Assembly: GCA_963730535.1 (NCBI GenBank)
Contig: CAVSRU010000003.1
Coordinates: 310,001 to 374,000, forward strand
Reading direction: 5' to 3'
From: DASSUW01 sp963730535
Lineage (GTDB): Bacteria > Actinomycetota > Thermoleophilia > Solirubrobacterales > Solirubrobacteraceae
DNA: 64,000 nucleotides
The position numbers were made by a program, and so were the translations under genes. Position 1 is the first letter of the stretch, and the number at the start of each line of letters is the position of its first letter. Of the stretch, positions 16,244 to 25,470 are shown piece after piece. The notes under the pieces were generated by a model. It had not been told where the DNA came from and ran no database searches. It was given only the letters and a program-made list of their open reading frames with translations.

Positions 16244-16536
16244 ACGAGGTCTTCGGGGCGCTGGCCGACCCCACGCGCCGCGAGGTCATGCTCTCCCTCG
16301 CCGAGCGCCCGGGGCTGACCGCCTCGCACCTGGCCGGCGAGCTGCCGATGACCCGCCAGGCCGTCGCCAAGCACCTCGGCGCGCTCTCCACCGCCGGGCT
16401 CGTCGAGGCCCGCCGCGAGGGGCGCGAGATGCGCTACACGCTCACCCCCGCCCCGCTCGTGGACGCGATGCAGTGGATGACCGCGGTCGGTGCGGAGTGG
16501 GACGAGCGCCTGGCGCGGCTCGCCACCCGGCGGTAG
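16231..16536 (+). CDS. ArsR-family transcriptional regulator
   Basis: A 101-aa winged helix-turn-helix protein. LADPTRREVMLSLAERPG and the recognition region MTRQAVAKHLGALSTAGLV are characteristic. The C-terminal part lacks obvious metal-binding cysteines, so it is the non-metal type often paired with SRPBCC genes. I take GTG 16231 as the start, which overlaps the previous gene by 13 nt. CTG 16240 is the only closer candidate. It probably represses its own operon through the dyads at 15867-15913. Confidence 0.85.
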   Translation: MPGLNEVFGALADPTRREVMLSLAERPGLTASHLAGELPMTRQAVAKHLGALSTAGLVEARREGREMRYTLTPAPLVDAMQWMTAVGAEWDERLARLATRR

Positions 16537-16542
16537 CGCCGG

Positions 16543-16804
16543 CCAACGTCAACTGCGCTGGGTAGGGAGGGTGACGGGGCCGGCCGCGGGGAGGGTGCAT
16601 AACCGGCCAACGGGCACCGCGTTTCCGGGTGCTTGTCCACTTGTGAGCCGCTACGGCTCATAACCGGCCAAGGCCCACCTCGTTCCCGGGCGCCTGTCCA
16701 CTTGTGAGCCGCTACGGCTCATAACCGGCCGAACACCCCTCGGACGAGGGACCGTTGTCCCCTTTTGCACCCCCACCTCCCTACCCAGCCGCCGTTGACG
16801 TTCG
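16543..16804. mobile_element. MITE-like intergenic element A with terminal inverted repeats
   Basis: This roughly 260-bp gap between two convergent gene ends is bounded by imperfect inverted repeats of about 27 bp (left 16545-16570, right 16777-16803). Each end begins AACGTCAAC and continues to GGGTAGGGAGG. The right end, reverse complemented, is identical over 27 bases to the left end of element B (39207-39233). The left end resembles the right end of element B. No reading frame is present, so it would be non-autonomous. The core holds 61-bp tandem repeats. No target-site duplication is obvious. Confidence 0.6.
16598..16719. repeat. Two 61-bp tandem repeats with a partial third copy
   Basis: Units run 16598-16658 and 16659-16719, and a diverged partial unit starts at 16720. 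Both begin CATAACCGGCC and end with GTGAGCCGCTACGGCT. The unit junctions form the hairpin TGAGCCG-CTA-CGGCTCA. Differences are confined to the middle of each unit. Confidence 0.85.
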
Positions 16805-17832
<1,028 letters not shown>

Positions 17833-17836
<4 letters not shown>

Positions 17837-18891
17837 GCCGCCCCCTCCTCGATCACATCGCGCCGGGCGTCCGCGGGCTTGACGCCGGCCTCGAGCTCGG
17901 CCCACAGCTGGCGGCGGGTGGACGAGGCGAGCAGGCACGCAACCTCGTGGCCCGGATCGCCGTCGACCGGCTCGAGCGGCGGCTCGACCCTTCGGTGGGC
18001 GTCGCGCACGTACGGGCAGCGCGGATGGAACGAGCAGCCGCCGGGCAGGTGGATGAGCGACGGCGGGCGCCCCGGGATCGGCACCAGCTCGTCGCCGCGC
18101 GGCGCGTCCATGCGCGGGATCGAGCTCAGCAGGCCCCACGTGTACGGGTGCTCAGGGGCGTTGAAGATCGTGTCGACGTTGCCCTTCTCCACGATCCGGC
18201 CGCCGTACATGACGGAGATCTTGTCGGCGACCTCGGCGACCACACCGAGGTCGTGGGTGATGACCACGACGGCGGTGTCGAACTCGCTCTGGAGCCGCTC
18301 GATCAGCTCGAGGATCTGCGCCTGCACGGTCACGTCGAGCGCGGTGGTCGGCTCGTCGGCGATCAGCAGCTTGGGGTCGTTGGCCAGCGCCATGGCGATC
18401 ATCGCCCGCTGGCGCATGCCGCCCGAGAACTCGTGCGGGTAGGCGCCGGCCCGGTTACGCGGCTCGGGGATCCCGACCAGCCCCAGCATCTCGACCGCCC
18501 GGTCGTACGCCTGCGCCTTCGAGACCTCCTTGTGCGAGCGGATCGCCTCCACGATCTGGTCGCCGACCTTGTAGAAGGGGTGCAGCGAGGAGAGCGGGTC
18601 CTGGAAGATCATCGCGATGTCGTTGCCGCGGACCCGGCGCAGGTCGTCGTCGGAGGCGGCCAGCAGGTCGCGCCCGTCGAACCGCACGCTGCCCGAGATC
18701 ATCGCGTTGCGGGCGCGGGTGAGCCCCATGACGGTGAGCGAGGAGACCGACTTGCCCGAGCCCGACTCGCCGACGATGCCGAGCGTCTCGCCGCGGTCCA
18801 CCGTGTAGGAGATCCCGTCGACGGCCTTGACCAGCCCGTCCTCGGTCTCGAAGTGCACGCGGAGGTCCTCGACCTCCAGCAGCGGAGCCAT
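17833..18891 (-). CDS. Oligopeptide/dipeptide ABC transporter ATP-binding protein (OppD/DppD type)
   Basis: A 352-aa ATPase forming the heterodimeric motor with the next gene product. Walker A is GESGSGKSV, the signature is FSGGMRQRAMIAMAL and Walker B is LLIADEPTTALD. LPGGCSFHPRCPY near the C-terminus carries the family cysteines. The start is ATG 18891, which overlaps the permease stop (ATGA). Confidence 0.93.
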
Positions 18892-19859
18892 CAGTAGCGC
18901 ACCCGTGGGTCGATGAAGGCGTACAGGATGTCCACGACCAGGCTCATCATGACGATGAAGAACGCCCCGAAGAGCACGGTGCCCTGGATCACCGGGAGGT
19001 CGAACCGCACGATCGCGTCGTAGGCGAAGCGGCCGATCCCCTGGATGTTGAACACCGTCTCGGTGAGGATCGCGCCGCCGAGCAGGATGCCGATGTCGAG
19101 GCCCAGCAGCGTGATGATCGGGGTGATCGCCGAGCGCAGCCCGTGGCGGATGATCACCCTGCGCTCGGACAGGCCCTTCGCCCGCGCGGTGCGGATGTAG
19201 TCCTCCTGCATCGTGTCGATCAGGTTGCCGCGCAAGAAGCGTGCGTAGATCGCCGCGAAGGCGGCCGCGAGCACGCACCACGGCATGATCAGCGCGCCCG
19301 CCTTGCCCAAGAAGTCGTCGGCGTCCTGGTAGGCGCCGCTCCCCGGCAGGAGCGGGAAGCGCCCGATGTCCTCGTCGAACAGGAAGAGCGCGACGAGGCC
19401 GAGGAAGTAGACCGGCGCCGAGATCGCGATCAGGGCGAGGCCCATGGTCACGCGGTCCAGCACCGAGCCCGTGCGCACGGCCGAGATGGTGCCGATCGGG
19501 ATCGCGATGCAGAGCCACAGGATCACGGCGCCCGTGGTCAGGAAGATGGTGGCCGGCAGCCGGTCGAGGATCTGCGGCAGGACCTCGGTGTTCGACTGGA
19601 ACGAGTACCCGAAGTTCACTCCGTCGTTGTCGAACGGCAGGATGTCCTGGATGTAGCGCAGGAACTGGATGGGCTTCGGGTCGTCGAGCCCGAACTGCTG
19701 GCGGATCGATTCGATCAGCTCGGGCGACGGCTGGCGCCCGGCGCGCAGCGCCGCCGGGTCGGCGGCGGGGAGGACCGTGAAGATGGTGAACGTGATCAGC
19801 GTGATCACGAACAGCAGCACGATCACCCAGGCGAGGCGGCGGACGATGTAGGCGGCCAT
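18891..19859 (-). CDS. Oligopeptide/dipeptide ABC transporter permease (OppB/DppB type)
   Basis: A 322-aa membrane protein with six predicted spans, starting AAYIVRRLAWVIVLLFVITL after the ATG. FRSVQ-type families have an EAA loop before the last spans, here DYIRTARAKGLSERRVIIRH. The C-terminus DILYAFIDPRVRY is the classic DppB ending. The first periplasmic region (about 35-110) is long, as in OppB. I chose ATG 19859, since the upstream in-frame sequence is Pro/Ser-rich and lies in the hairpin gap. Confidence 0.92.
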   Translation of the reverse strand: MAAYIVRRLAWVIVLLFVITLITFTIFTVLPAADPAALRAGRQPSPELIESIRQQFGLDDPKPIQFLRYIQDILPFDNDGVNFGYSFQSNTEVLPQILDRLPATIFLTTGAVILWLCIAIPIGTISAVRTGSVLDRVTMGLALIAISAPVYFLGLVALFLFDEDIGRFPLLPGSGAYQDADDFLGKAGALIMPWCVLAAAFAAIYARFLRGNLIDTMQEDYIRTARAKGLSERRVIIRHGLRSAITPIITLLGLDIGILLGGAILTETVFNIQGIGRFAYDAIVRFDLPVIQGTVLFGAFFIVMMSLVVDILYAFIDPRVRY

Positions 19860-19882
19860 TGAAGTTTGCGTGGTGGAAGGTG

Positions 19883-19915
19883 GTGGGGGCTCCGCCACGG
19901 CGGCGGAGCCCCCAC
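19883..19915 (-). terminator. Strong hairpin between the binding-protein and permease genes
   Basis: A perfect 14-bp stem (19883-19896 with 19902-19915) and a 5-nt loop lie just after the binding-protein stop on the minus strand. In ABC importer operons such hairpins often lower downstream transcription or protect the binding-protein message. No T tract is present, so an attenuator or mRNA stabiliser fits better than a full terminator. Confidence 0.6.
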
Positions 19916-19922
19916 GCGGGTC

Positions 19923-21704
19923 CTACTTGAGCGAGGTGTGCGCCCAGTCCCAGATGCCGTTCGCCTCGTCGATGACGCCGACGACGTTGGACGACTGGAG
20001 GCTCACGTCCTTGTCCCAGATCCAGTTGACGGTCGGGGCCTGCTCGCTGACCATGCGATCGATCTCGGCCCACGCCTTCGCGCGCTCGGCCGGCTCGGTC
20101 AGGAGCTTCGCCTCGTTCATCGCCTTGTTGATCTCCGGGACGTTGAGCTCGGGCCAGTTGACGTTGTTCGTCTGGATGATGTTCTCCCCGTTGAACGTGG
20201 GGTCCAGATACGTCTGCGGGTCCGAGAAGTCCTTGATCCAGCCGACGTTCGGGCAGATCGCCGTGTCCGACGGCGGCCGGTTGCAGAACTTGTTGTACAT
20301 CGCGTCGTGCGTGACCTGGCGGAGCTCGATGTTGAAGCCCATGCCACGCAGCTGCTCGGCGGCCACCTCGGCGGTCTTCCCGCCGACGCCCTCGTTGTCG
20401 CCGACCATCAGCAGCTTCTCGCTGCCCTCGTACTTGCCGGACGAGAAGCCGGCCTTCTTGAAGTACTCGGCCATGAGCGCCTTGTCGCCCTTCGGGTTCG
20501 CCATGAAGTCGAGCCCGAAGCCCTCGGCGGCGCCCGCCTCCTCGTAGCCGGCGAGACCCGGCGGGAGGTAGTGGGTCGCGATGTCACCGATCGCCTCGCC
20601 GCCGCGCGTGAGGCGCAGAGCGTCGCGGTCCATGCCGGCCGACACGGCCTTGCGGACGTTGAGGTCGTCGAACGGCTTGACCGTCGTGTTGAGCGAGATC
20701 CAGCGGCCGCTGCCGCCGGGGATGAGCGCGATCTGGTCCTTCTGGTCCGAGAGCGCCCGCTTGAGGATCGCCGGCGGGGGCGGCTGGTCGCCTGTGATCA
20801 TGCCCTGACCCTCGAGGATCTTGCGCGCCATCACGGTCGCGTCGTCGTTGCCCTGCTGGACCTCGATCTCGTCGACGTAGGCGGGGCGGTTGTCGAGGCT
20901 CTCGTCCCAGTTCGGGTTGCGCACGAGATGGATGCGGCGGCCGGCCTCGTAGCCGATCGCCTTGCCCTGAGCGTCGTTCTCGATCATGTACGGCCCGGTC
21001 GCCACCTGGTTCTGGCCGTACGTGCTGTTCGTGCCCTTGTCGAACTTCGACGCGTACTCCTCGGGCACCGGCGCTGCCAGCGGCATCACGAGTGCCTGGG
21101 CGAGGATGCCGCCGGCGCACTTGTCCTGCCCTTCGGCGGGCTTGAGGTTGAAGACGATCGTGGTGTCGTCCGGCGTCTCGATGCCCGGGATCTTGGTGCC
21201 GGGATCCGCGCCGACCTTCGCGCCCTGGAGGCCGCCGAAGTACGGGCCGGCGTAGCCGTTGTTGACGTTGCTGAAGAAGCCGCGCTCGATCGCGTACTTG
21301 ATGTCCTTCGTCGTGACGACGCGATCGACGGGGGGCGAGAACTTCCAGTCCTTCTTGATCTTCACGGTGACCGTGCAGCCGTCCTCGGCGACCTGCGGGT
21401 CGCTTTCGGCGAGCTGGGGCTCGTTGACCGCGGCGTCGTCGATCTTCGGCGCGTACGGCGTGGCCTGGGTCGCCCTGATGATCTGGGTGCCCATCTGGTA
21501 GTAGGTGACGCCAGGATCGATGTTGTCGGTGTCGCCTGCCCACAGGGCGGTGAGCTTCCCGCCCTTCTTGCCCTCGGCGGGAGTACCGGCGGTCGTGCCC
21601 TGCTCGCCGGAGTCCGAGTCGTCGTCGCCACCGCAGGCGGCGACGCCGAAGCTCAGGGCGAGCAGGACACCGAGGATCAGGGTCCATTGAACGGACCGTC
21701 GCAT
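19923..21704 (-). CDS. Extracellular peptide-binding lipoprotein of the ABC transporter (SBP family 5)
   Basis: A 593-aa DppA/OppA-like protein. It has a lipoprotein signal (about 1-24) with lipobox FGVAAC and acylated Cys24, then an Asp/Ser-rich linker. WAGDTDNIDPG and VTTKDIKYAIERGF are typical of family 5, and LNVRKAVSAGMDRDAL matches the conserved block before the second lobe. ATG 21704 is preceded by AAAGGA and gives a normal signal peptide. An alternative ATG at 21731 overlaps the permease stop. It would capture peptides for import. Confidence 0.92.
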   Translation of the reverse strand: MRRSVQWTLILGVLLALSFGVAACGGDDDSDSGEQGTTAGTPAEGKKGGKLTALWAGDTDNIDPGVTYYQMGTQIIRATQATPYAPKIDDAAVNEPQLAESDPQVAEDGCTVTVKIKKDWKFSPPVDRVVTTKDIKYAIERGFFSNVNNGYAGPYFGGLQGAKVGADPGTKIPGIETPDDTTIVFNLKPAEGQDKCAGGILAQALVMPLAAPVPEEYASKFDKGTNSTYGQNQVATGPYMIENDAQGKAIGYEAGRRIHLVRNPNWDESLDNRPAYVDEIEVQQGNDDATVMARKILEGQGMITGDQPPPPAILKRALSDQKDQIALIPGGSGRWISLNTTVKPFDDLNVRKAVSAGMDRDALRLTRGGEAIGDIATHYLPPGLAGYEEAGAAEGFGLDFMANPKGDKALMAEYFKKAGFSSGKYEGSEKLLMVGDNEGVGGKTAEVAAEQLRGMGFNIELRQVTHDAMYNKFCNRPPSDTAICPNVGWIKDFSDPQTYLDPTFNGENIIQTNNVNWPELNVPEINKAMNEAKLLTEPAERAKAWAEIDRMVSEQAPTVNWIWDKDVSLQSSNVVGVIDEANGIWDWAHTSLK

Positions 21705-21727
21705 GGAGCGTCCTTTCGTATCTGTGG

Positions 21728-22723
21728 TCATCGGGACTTGGTCCCCTTGGGATTGAGAGCGTCCTGGAGCCCGTCGCCGACGAGGTTGAAAGCCAGCACG
21801 GTGAAGAGGAGCGCGAGGCCCGGGAACAACATGAACCACCACGCATCGTTGAAGATGGAGATGGCGTCGGAGAGCATCTTCCCCCAGGAGGCGCGGGGCG
21901 GCTGGACGCCGACCCCGAGGAACGACAGCGCCGCCTCCAGCAGGATGTTCGCCGGGATGAACAGCGTGGCGTAGACGATGATCGGCGCCACGAGGTTCGG
22001 GAGGATGTCGCGGAACATGATGCGCGAGTTGCCGGCCCCGAGCGAACGCGAGGCTTCGACGAACTCCTTCTCGCGCAGCGACAGCACCTGGCCGCGGATG
22101 ATGCGCGCGACGTACGGCGTGTTCGCCAGCACGATGATGAAGATCACGATCGGCAGGCCGGGCTGGAGCAGCCCCCCGGCGCAACCGTTGGCGCCCGAGC
22201 ACGCGGTGGCCAGGCCGAGCCCGAGCAGCAGCACCGGGAAGGCCAGCATGATGTCGAGCGAGCGCGCGATGATCGTGTCGCTCCAGCCCCGGAAGAAGCC
22301 GGAGATGAGGCCGAGGGTCACGCCGAAGATCACCGACAGGCCGGTGCCGATGAACGCAACGGCGAGCGACACCTGGGCGCCGTAGAGCACGCGCGCGAAG
22401 ACGTCGCGGCCGATCGTGTCGACGCCGAACAGGTGGTCGCGGCTCGGGCCGGACGGCAGGCCGAAGTCGTCGAGCGCGTCGGTCGACTGCGCGTTCGGGT
22501 CGGGGGCGCCGAGCAGGCGAGAGATCGGGCCGGCGAAGACCGCGACCAGGATCAGCACGACGATGAAGACGAGCGCCGCCATGGCCACCCGGTCACGCCG
22601 GAACCGCCGCCAGAACAGCTGCATCGGCGAGCGTGCGGCAACCGCCTGCTCACCCCTGACGATCTCGTCGAGGCCGCTGTCTTCCGCGTGCAGGAGGTCG
22701 CTGGCGCCTGCGCCCGTGCTCAT
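21728..22723 (-). CDS. Oligopeptide/dipeptide ABC transporter permease (OppC/DppC type)
   Basis: A 331-aa membrane protein, first gene of the operon (dppC, binding protein, dppB, dppD, dppF). It has the N-terminal cytoplasmic segment and first span FRRDRVAMAALVFIVVLILV. HLFGVDTIGRDVFARVLYG and the EAA loop EFVEASRSLGAGNSRIMF are canonical. SFLGVGVQPPRASWGKML is a typical DppC block. Putting dppC first, split from dppB by the binding-protein gene, is an unusual order. Confidence 0.93.
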   Translation of the reverse strand: MSTGAGASDLLHAEDSGLDEIVRGEQAVAARSPMQLFWRRFRRDRVAMAALVFIVVLILVAVFAGPISRLLGAPDPNAQSTDALDDFGLPSGPSRDHLFGVDTIGRDVFARVLYGAQVSLAVAFIGTGLSVIFGVTLGLISGFFRGWSDTIIARSLDIMLAFPVLLLGLGLATACSGANGCAGGLLQPGLPIVIFIIVLANTPYVARIIRGQVLSLREKEFVEASRSLGAGNSRIMFRDILPNLVAPIIVYATLFIPANILLEAALSFLGVGVQPPRASWGKMLSDAISIFNDAWWFMLFPGLALLFTVLAFNLVGDGLQDALNPKGTKSR

Positions 22724-22778
22724 CCGTTCGCCTCTCGGCGTACTGCTGCGATGCTCAGTTGAGCCCCCAAGATCTGCG

Positions 22779-22796
22779 GCGCGCGAAGTCGCGCGC
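22779..22796. other. GC hairpin in the dpp leader / tRNA upstream gap
   Basis: GCGCGCG (22779-22785) and CGCGCGC (22790-22796) form a 7-bp stem with loop AAGT. It lies in the 233-nt gap between the dppC start and tRNA-Arg. The rest of this gap shows no gene. Its role is unknown; it would be in the 5' leader of the dpp transcript if the promoter is upstream. Confidence 0.35.
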
Positions 22797-22956
22797 GTGG
22801 CACGTATTCCCCGTTAAGGCCGGAAAACCTACCCTCTCCCTGCGTACCCCCTGGTGCGCAGGTCACATCGTTGTTCCCTGCCGCGACTTTTGGCGCCGCG
22901 GCACATTGGCCGTGAGGATACCCAGCCGAAGGTCTGAACGATTACGCTGGGATTAA

Positions 22957-23030
<74 letters not shown>

Positions 23031-23057
23031 CTTGTCGCCGGCGTCCCCCGGCGAACG

Positions 23058-23612
23058 TCAACGGTCGGGGCGGTCCGGGTAGACGTCGTCGATCGTGGCC
23101 AGCGCCTCGTAGGGCGCCCCGTCGGCGGCGCTGACGATCGCGTCGGCGCCACCCGCCAGGCGGTCGAGGATGGCCACCACCCCGCAGACGTCGTGGCCCG
23201 CGGCCCGCACGGCTTCGATCGCCTCGACCGTCGAGCCCCCGGTCGTCACGACGTCCTCCACGATCAGGCAGCGCTCGCCCGGCTCGAGCGGCGGGCCCTC
23301 GACCTTGCGCTGGAGGCCGTGCTGTTTGGTCTCCTTGCGCACGAAGAAGGCCTTCACGTCGGCGCCGCCGGCGAGGGCGGCGCAGGCCGGGGCGTCGGCG
23401 CCCATCGTGAGGCCGCCGACGGCCGTGGCCTCCCAGCGCGCCGCGTAGCCGGCCACCAGCTCGCCGAGCGCCCCGAACCCGGGGCGGAGGAGGATGGCCC
23501 GCTTGGCGTCGACGTAGTACTGCGCCGTCGCGCCCGACGTCAGGGTGACCTCCCCGACGACGAGCGCGTGACGGCGCAGCTCCTCGATCAGCGTCGCGCG
23601 GGCGTCCGCCAC
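23058..23612 (-). CDS. pyrE: Orotate phosphoribosyltransferase
   Basis: Joins orotate and PRPP to orotidine monophosphate in pyrimidine synthesis. The PRPP loop is CLIVEDVVTTGGST near residues 115-128. TLTSGATAQYYVDAKR is the typical N-terminal block and GGLTMGADAPACA follows. It has 184 aa with a GTG start 2 nt after the L,D-transpeptidase stop. The stop codon lies inside a 14-base match to the ends of elements A and B. Confidence 0.93.
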   Translation of the reverse strand: MADARATLIEELRRHALVVGEVTLTSGATAQYYVDAKRAILLRPGFGALGELVAGYAARWEATAVGGLTMGADAPACAALAGGADVKAFFVRKETKQHGLQRKVEGPPLEPGERCLIVEDVVTTGGSTVEAIEAVRAAGHDVCGVVAILDRLAGGADAIVSAADGAPYEALATIDDVYPDRPDR

Positions 23613-23614
23613 GG

Positions 23615-24565
23615 CTAGGGGTAGACCCGCACGACGTCGCCCATCCCGAGCCACTGGTAGATCGACCACGCGTCCGGGATCGGCACCCGCAGGCAGCCGT
23701 GGCTCGCGTTGTAGGCCGGCACCGAGGCATAGCCGTGGATCGCGTAGCCGCCGATGAAGTACGACGAGTGCACCATCCCGTGCGAGTTCGTGCCCGGCGA
23801 CTTGCGGTACACGCGGAAGCGCCCGAGGACGGTCGGCGTGTACGGCGAGCCGGAGGAGATGTGGTAGATCCGCTCCACCTCGTCGCCCTCGATCAGCGCC
23901 AGGACCTGGCGCGACAGGTCGGCCTCGGCGTGGCGGCCGTCCTCCGGGTAGCGGACGTGGAACGCGCCGCGGCCGCGCAGGACGTCGCGCACGATGTCGC
24001 GCGAGGCGGAGTACGTGCGGGCCAGCCCGCGGACCTTCCTGTACGCCATCACCGCTCGCGCCGTGCCGCTGTCGTAGGACCCGCTGCGCGGAACCGCGTA
24101 CCGCAGCTTTCGCAGGCCCTTCTGGAACAGGCGCACCATCGTCGACGAGCTGAGGTCGGGGTCCAGCACCGCGAGCCACTGGGGCTCGGCGCGCACGGCG
24201 GCGAGCTGCGGCGTCGCCGCGTGCACCGCCCGCACCGCGACCGGGCCGGCTCGGCGCGCGCGGTAGGCGGTCATGAACGAGCCGGCCCTGCCGCCGTTCA
24301 CCGGCCGCAGCCGCTTGGTGATGCGGTGGATCACGCGGCCCTTGCGTAGGAACCGCACCTCGACCCGCTGGCCGGCGACGTACGGCCGCACGAACCCGCG
24401 TACGCGGAACTTCTCGCGCGTGAGTGCGATCCGTCGCTTGCCGTCGCGATGCACGTCCTCGAGCTTGAGCCGCATCGTCCCCTCTGCGGGCGGTGGGGGC
24501 GTCACCTCTCCCGGAGGCGGCGTCTGCGCGGCAGCCGCGACCGGCAGCAGTGCGAGCGCGGTCAG
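23615..24565 (-). CDS. Secreted L,D-transpeptidase (YkuD domain) with peptidoglycan-binding region
   Basis: Likely cross-links peptidoglycan 3-3 or anchors proteins outside the cell. The catalytic motif is ASHGCLRVPIPDAW with the preceding HGYASVPAYN. A PG_binding_1-like stretch (FQKGLRKLRYAVPRSGSYDS) precedes it. A hydrophobic leader TALALLPVAAAAQTPPP is obvious, but no ATG, GTG or TTG lies in frame before it. The only candidate is CTG 24565, which overlaps the upstream stop as CTGA. The first in-frame ATG (24475) would delete the leader. A missing base upstream, giving MRAV... as the leader start, is an alternative. Confidence 0.82.
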   Translation of the reverse strand: MTALALLPVAAAAQTPPPGEVTPPPPAEGTMRLKLEDVHRDGKRRIALTREKFRVRGFVRPYVAGQRVEVRFLRKGRVIHRITKRLRPVNGGRAGSFMTAYRARRAGPVAVRAVHAATPQLAAVRAEPQWLAVLDPDLSSSTMVRLFQKGLRKLRYAVPRSGSYDSGTARAVMAYRKVRGLARTYSASRDIVRDVLRGRGAFHVRYPEDGRHAEADLSRQVLALIEGDEVERIYHISSGSPYTPTVLGRFRVYRKSPGTNSHGMVHSSYFIGGYAIHGYASVPAYNASHGCLRVPIPDAWSIYQWLGMGDVVRVYP

Positions 24566-25470
24566 ACCGGCGACCGCTGTGCCGACGGCACGGCGCGCAT
24601 GGCGACCAGCGACAGGACGAACGTCGCCGTGACGCTCCCGGCGATCAACAGCAGGAATCCCCACCAGGGCAGCTCCTTCGTGGCGGCAAACGAGATCGAG
24701 TTGTGGAACGCGTGCAGCATGATGCACGGCAGCAAGGATGCCGTACGCCACAGCAGAAAGCAGAGCGCGACCCCGAAGAGGCTGAGGACGAGCACGCCGA
24801 TGAGGTCCCCGCTCGGCAGGTGGACGACCCCGAAGACGGCGCCGGTGATGAGGCTGCCGAGCGCCACGTTGGTCCGCTCGGCGAGCACCCGGAACATGAA
24901 GCCGCGGAAGAAGAACTCCTCCGCGACCGGCGCGACCACGCAGGTCAGGAACCCGAAGCCCGCGAGCACGGCGAGCGAGTCCTCGGCCTTGAGGTCTGTG
25001 ACGATGTCCTGCTCCTCGGGCGTGCCGAAGGCGAGGCCGACGATGATGGCCGCGACCCAGAACGCCGCGTAGGCGGCGAGCGTCCAGCCCAGCGCGGAGC
25101 CGAGGGAGGAGGGCGGGCGCAGGGCGAAGGTGGCGGGCGAGACCCTGCCCGCGAGCCACCAGACGGTGAGGATCGAGGCGGCGATGAGCAGCGCGTCCTG
25201 GATCAGCGTGAGGCCGATGGTGAGGCCGTCGGACTCGCCGAGGTCGGCCGTGCCTCCGCCGCCGATGCCGATCGCCACGCCGATGACGATCCCGGCGACG
25301 AGCACGCCGACGAAGGCGCCGAGGACGGCCGCGAACGGCGCCCAGGCGGGCACCCCGACGCGCGGGAGCTCGCCCTGGAGAGGCGCTTCGGGAACCGGCG
25401 CCCCGTCCGGCAGCTCGGGCCGCGCGGGCGGCGGGCCCGGGTGCTGGAAGGAGTGCGGCAGGCCGGTCAT
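24562..25470 (-). CDS. CPBP-family intramembrane protease-like protein
   Basis: A 302-aa membrane protein with about eight spans. The three motifs of the CPBP (CAAX/Abi) family are present: AEEFFFRGFMF with the paired glutamates and Arg, FGVVHL with His, and LHAFHNS with His and Asn. The first 50 residues are Pro-rich and cytoplasmic. The family includes type II CAAX proteases and bacteriocin-immunity proteins; the target here is unknown. The stop overlaps the L,D-transpeptidase start, suggesting coupled cell-envelope genes. Confidence 0.85.
   Translation of the reverse strand: MTGLPHSFQHPGPPPARPELPDGAPVPEAPLQGELPRVGVPAWAPFAAVLGAFVGVLVAGIVIGVAIGIGGGGTADLGESDGLTIGLTLIQDALLIAASILTVWWLAGRVSPATFALRPPSSLGSALGWTLAAYAAFWVAAIIVGLAFGTPEEQDIVTDLKAEDSLAVLAGFGFLTCVVAPVAEEFFFRGFMFRVLAERTNVALGSLITGAVFGVVHLPSGDLIGVLVLSLFGVALCFLLWRTASLLPCIMLHAFHNSISFAATKELPWWGFLLLIAGSVTATFVLSLVAMRAVPSAQRSPV

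Noticed and set aside
16598..16719. CRISPR array
   Set aside because: Only two full tandem units, no regular spacers of unrelated sequence, and no cas genes nearby.
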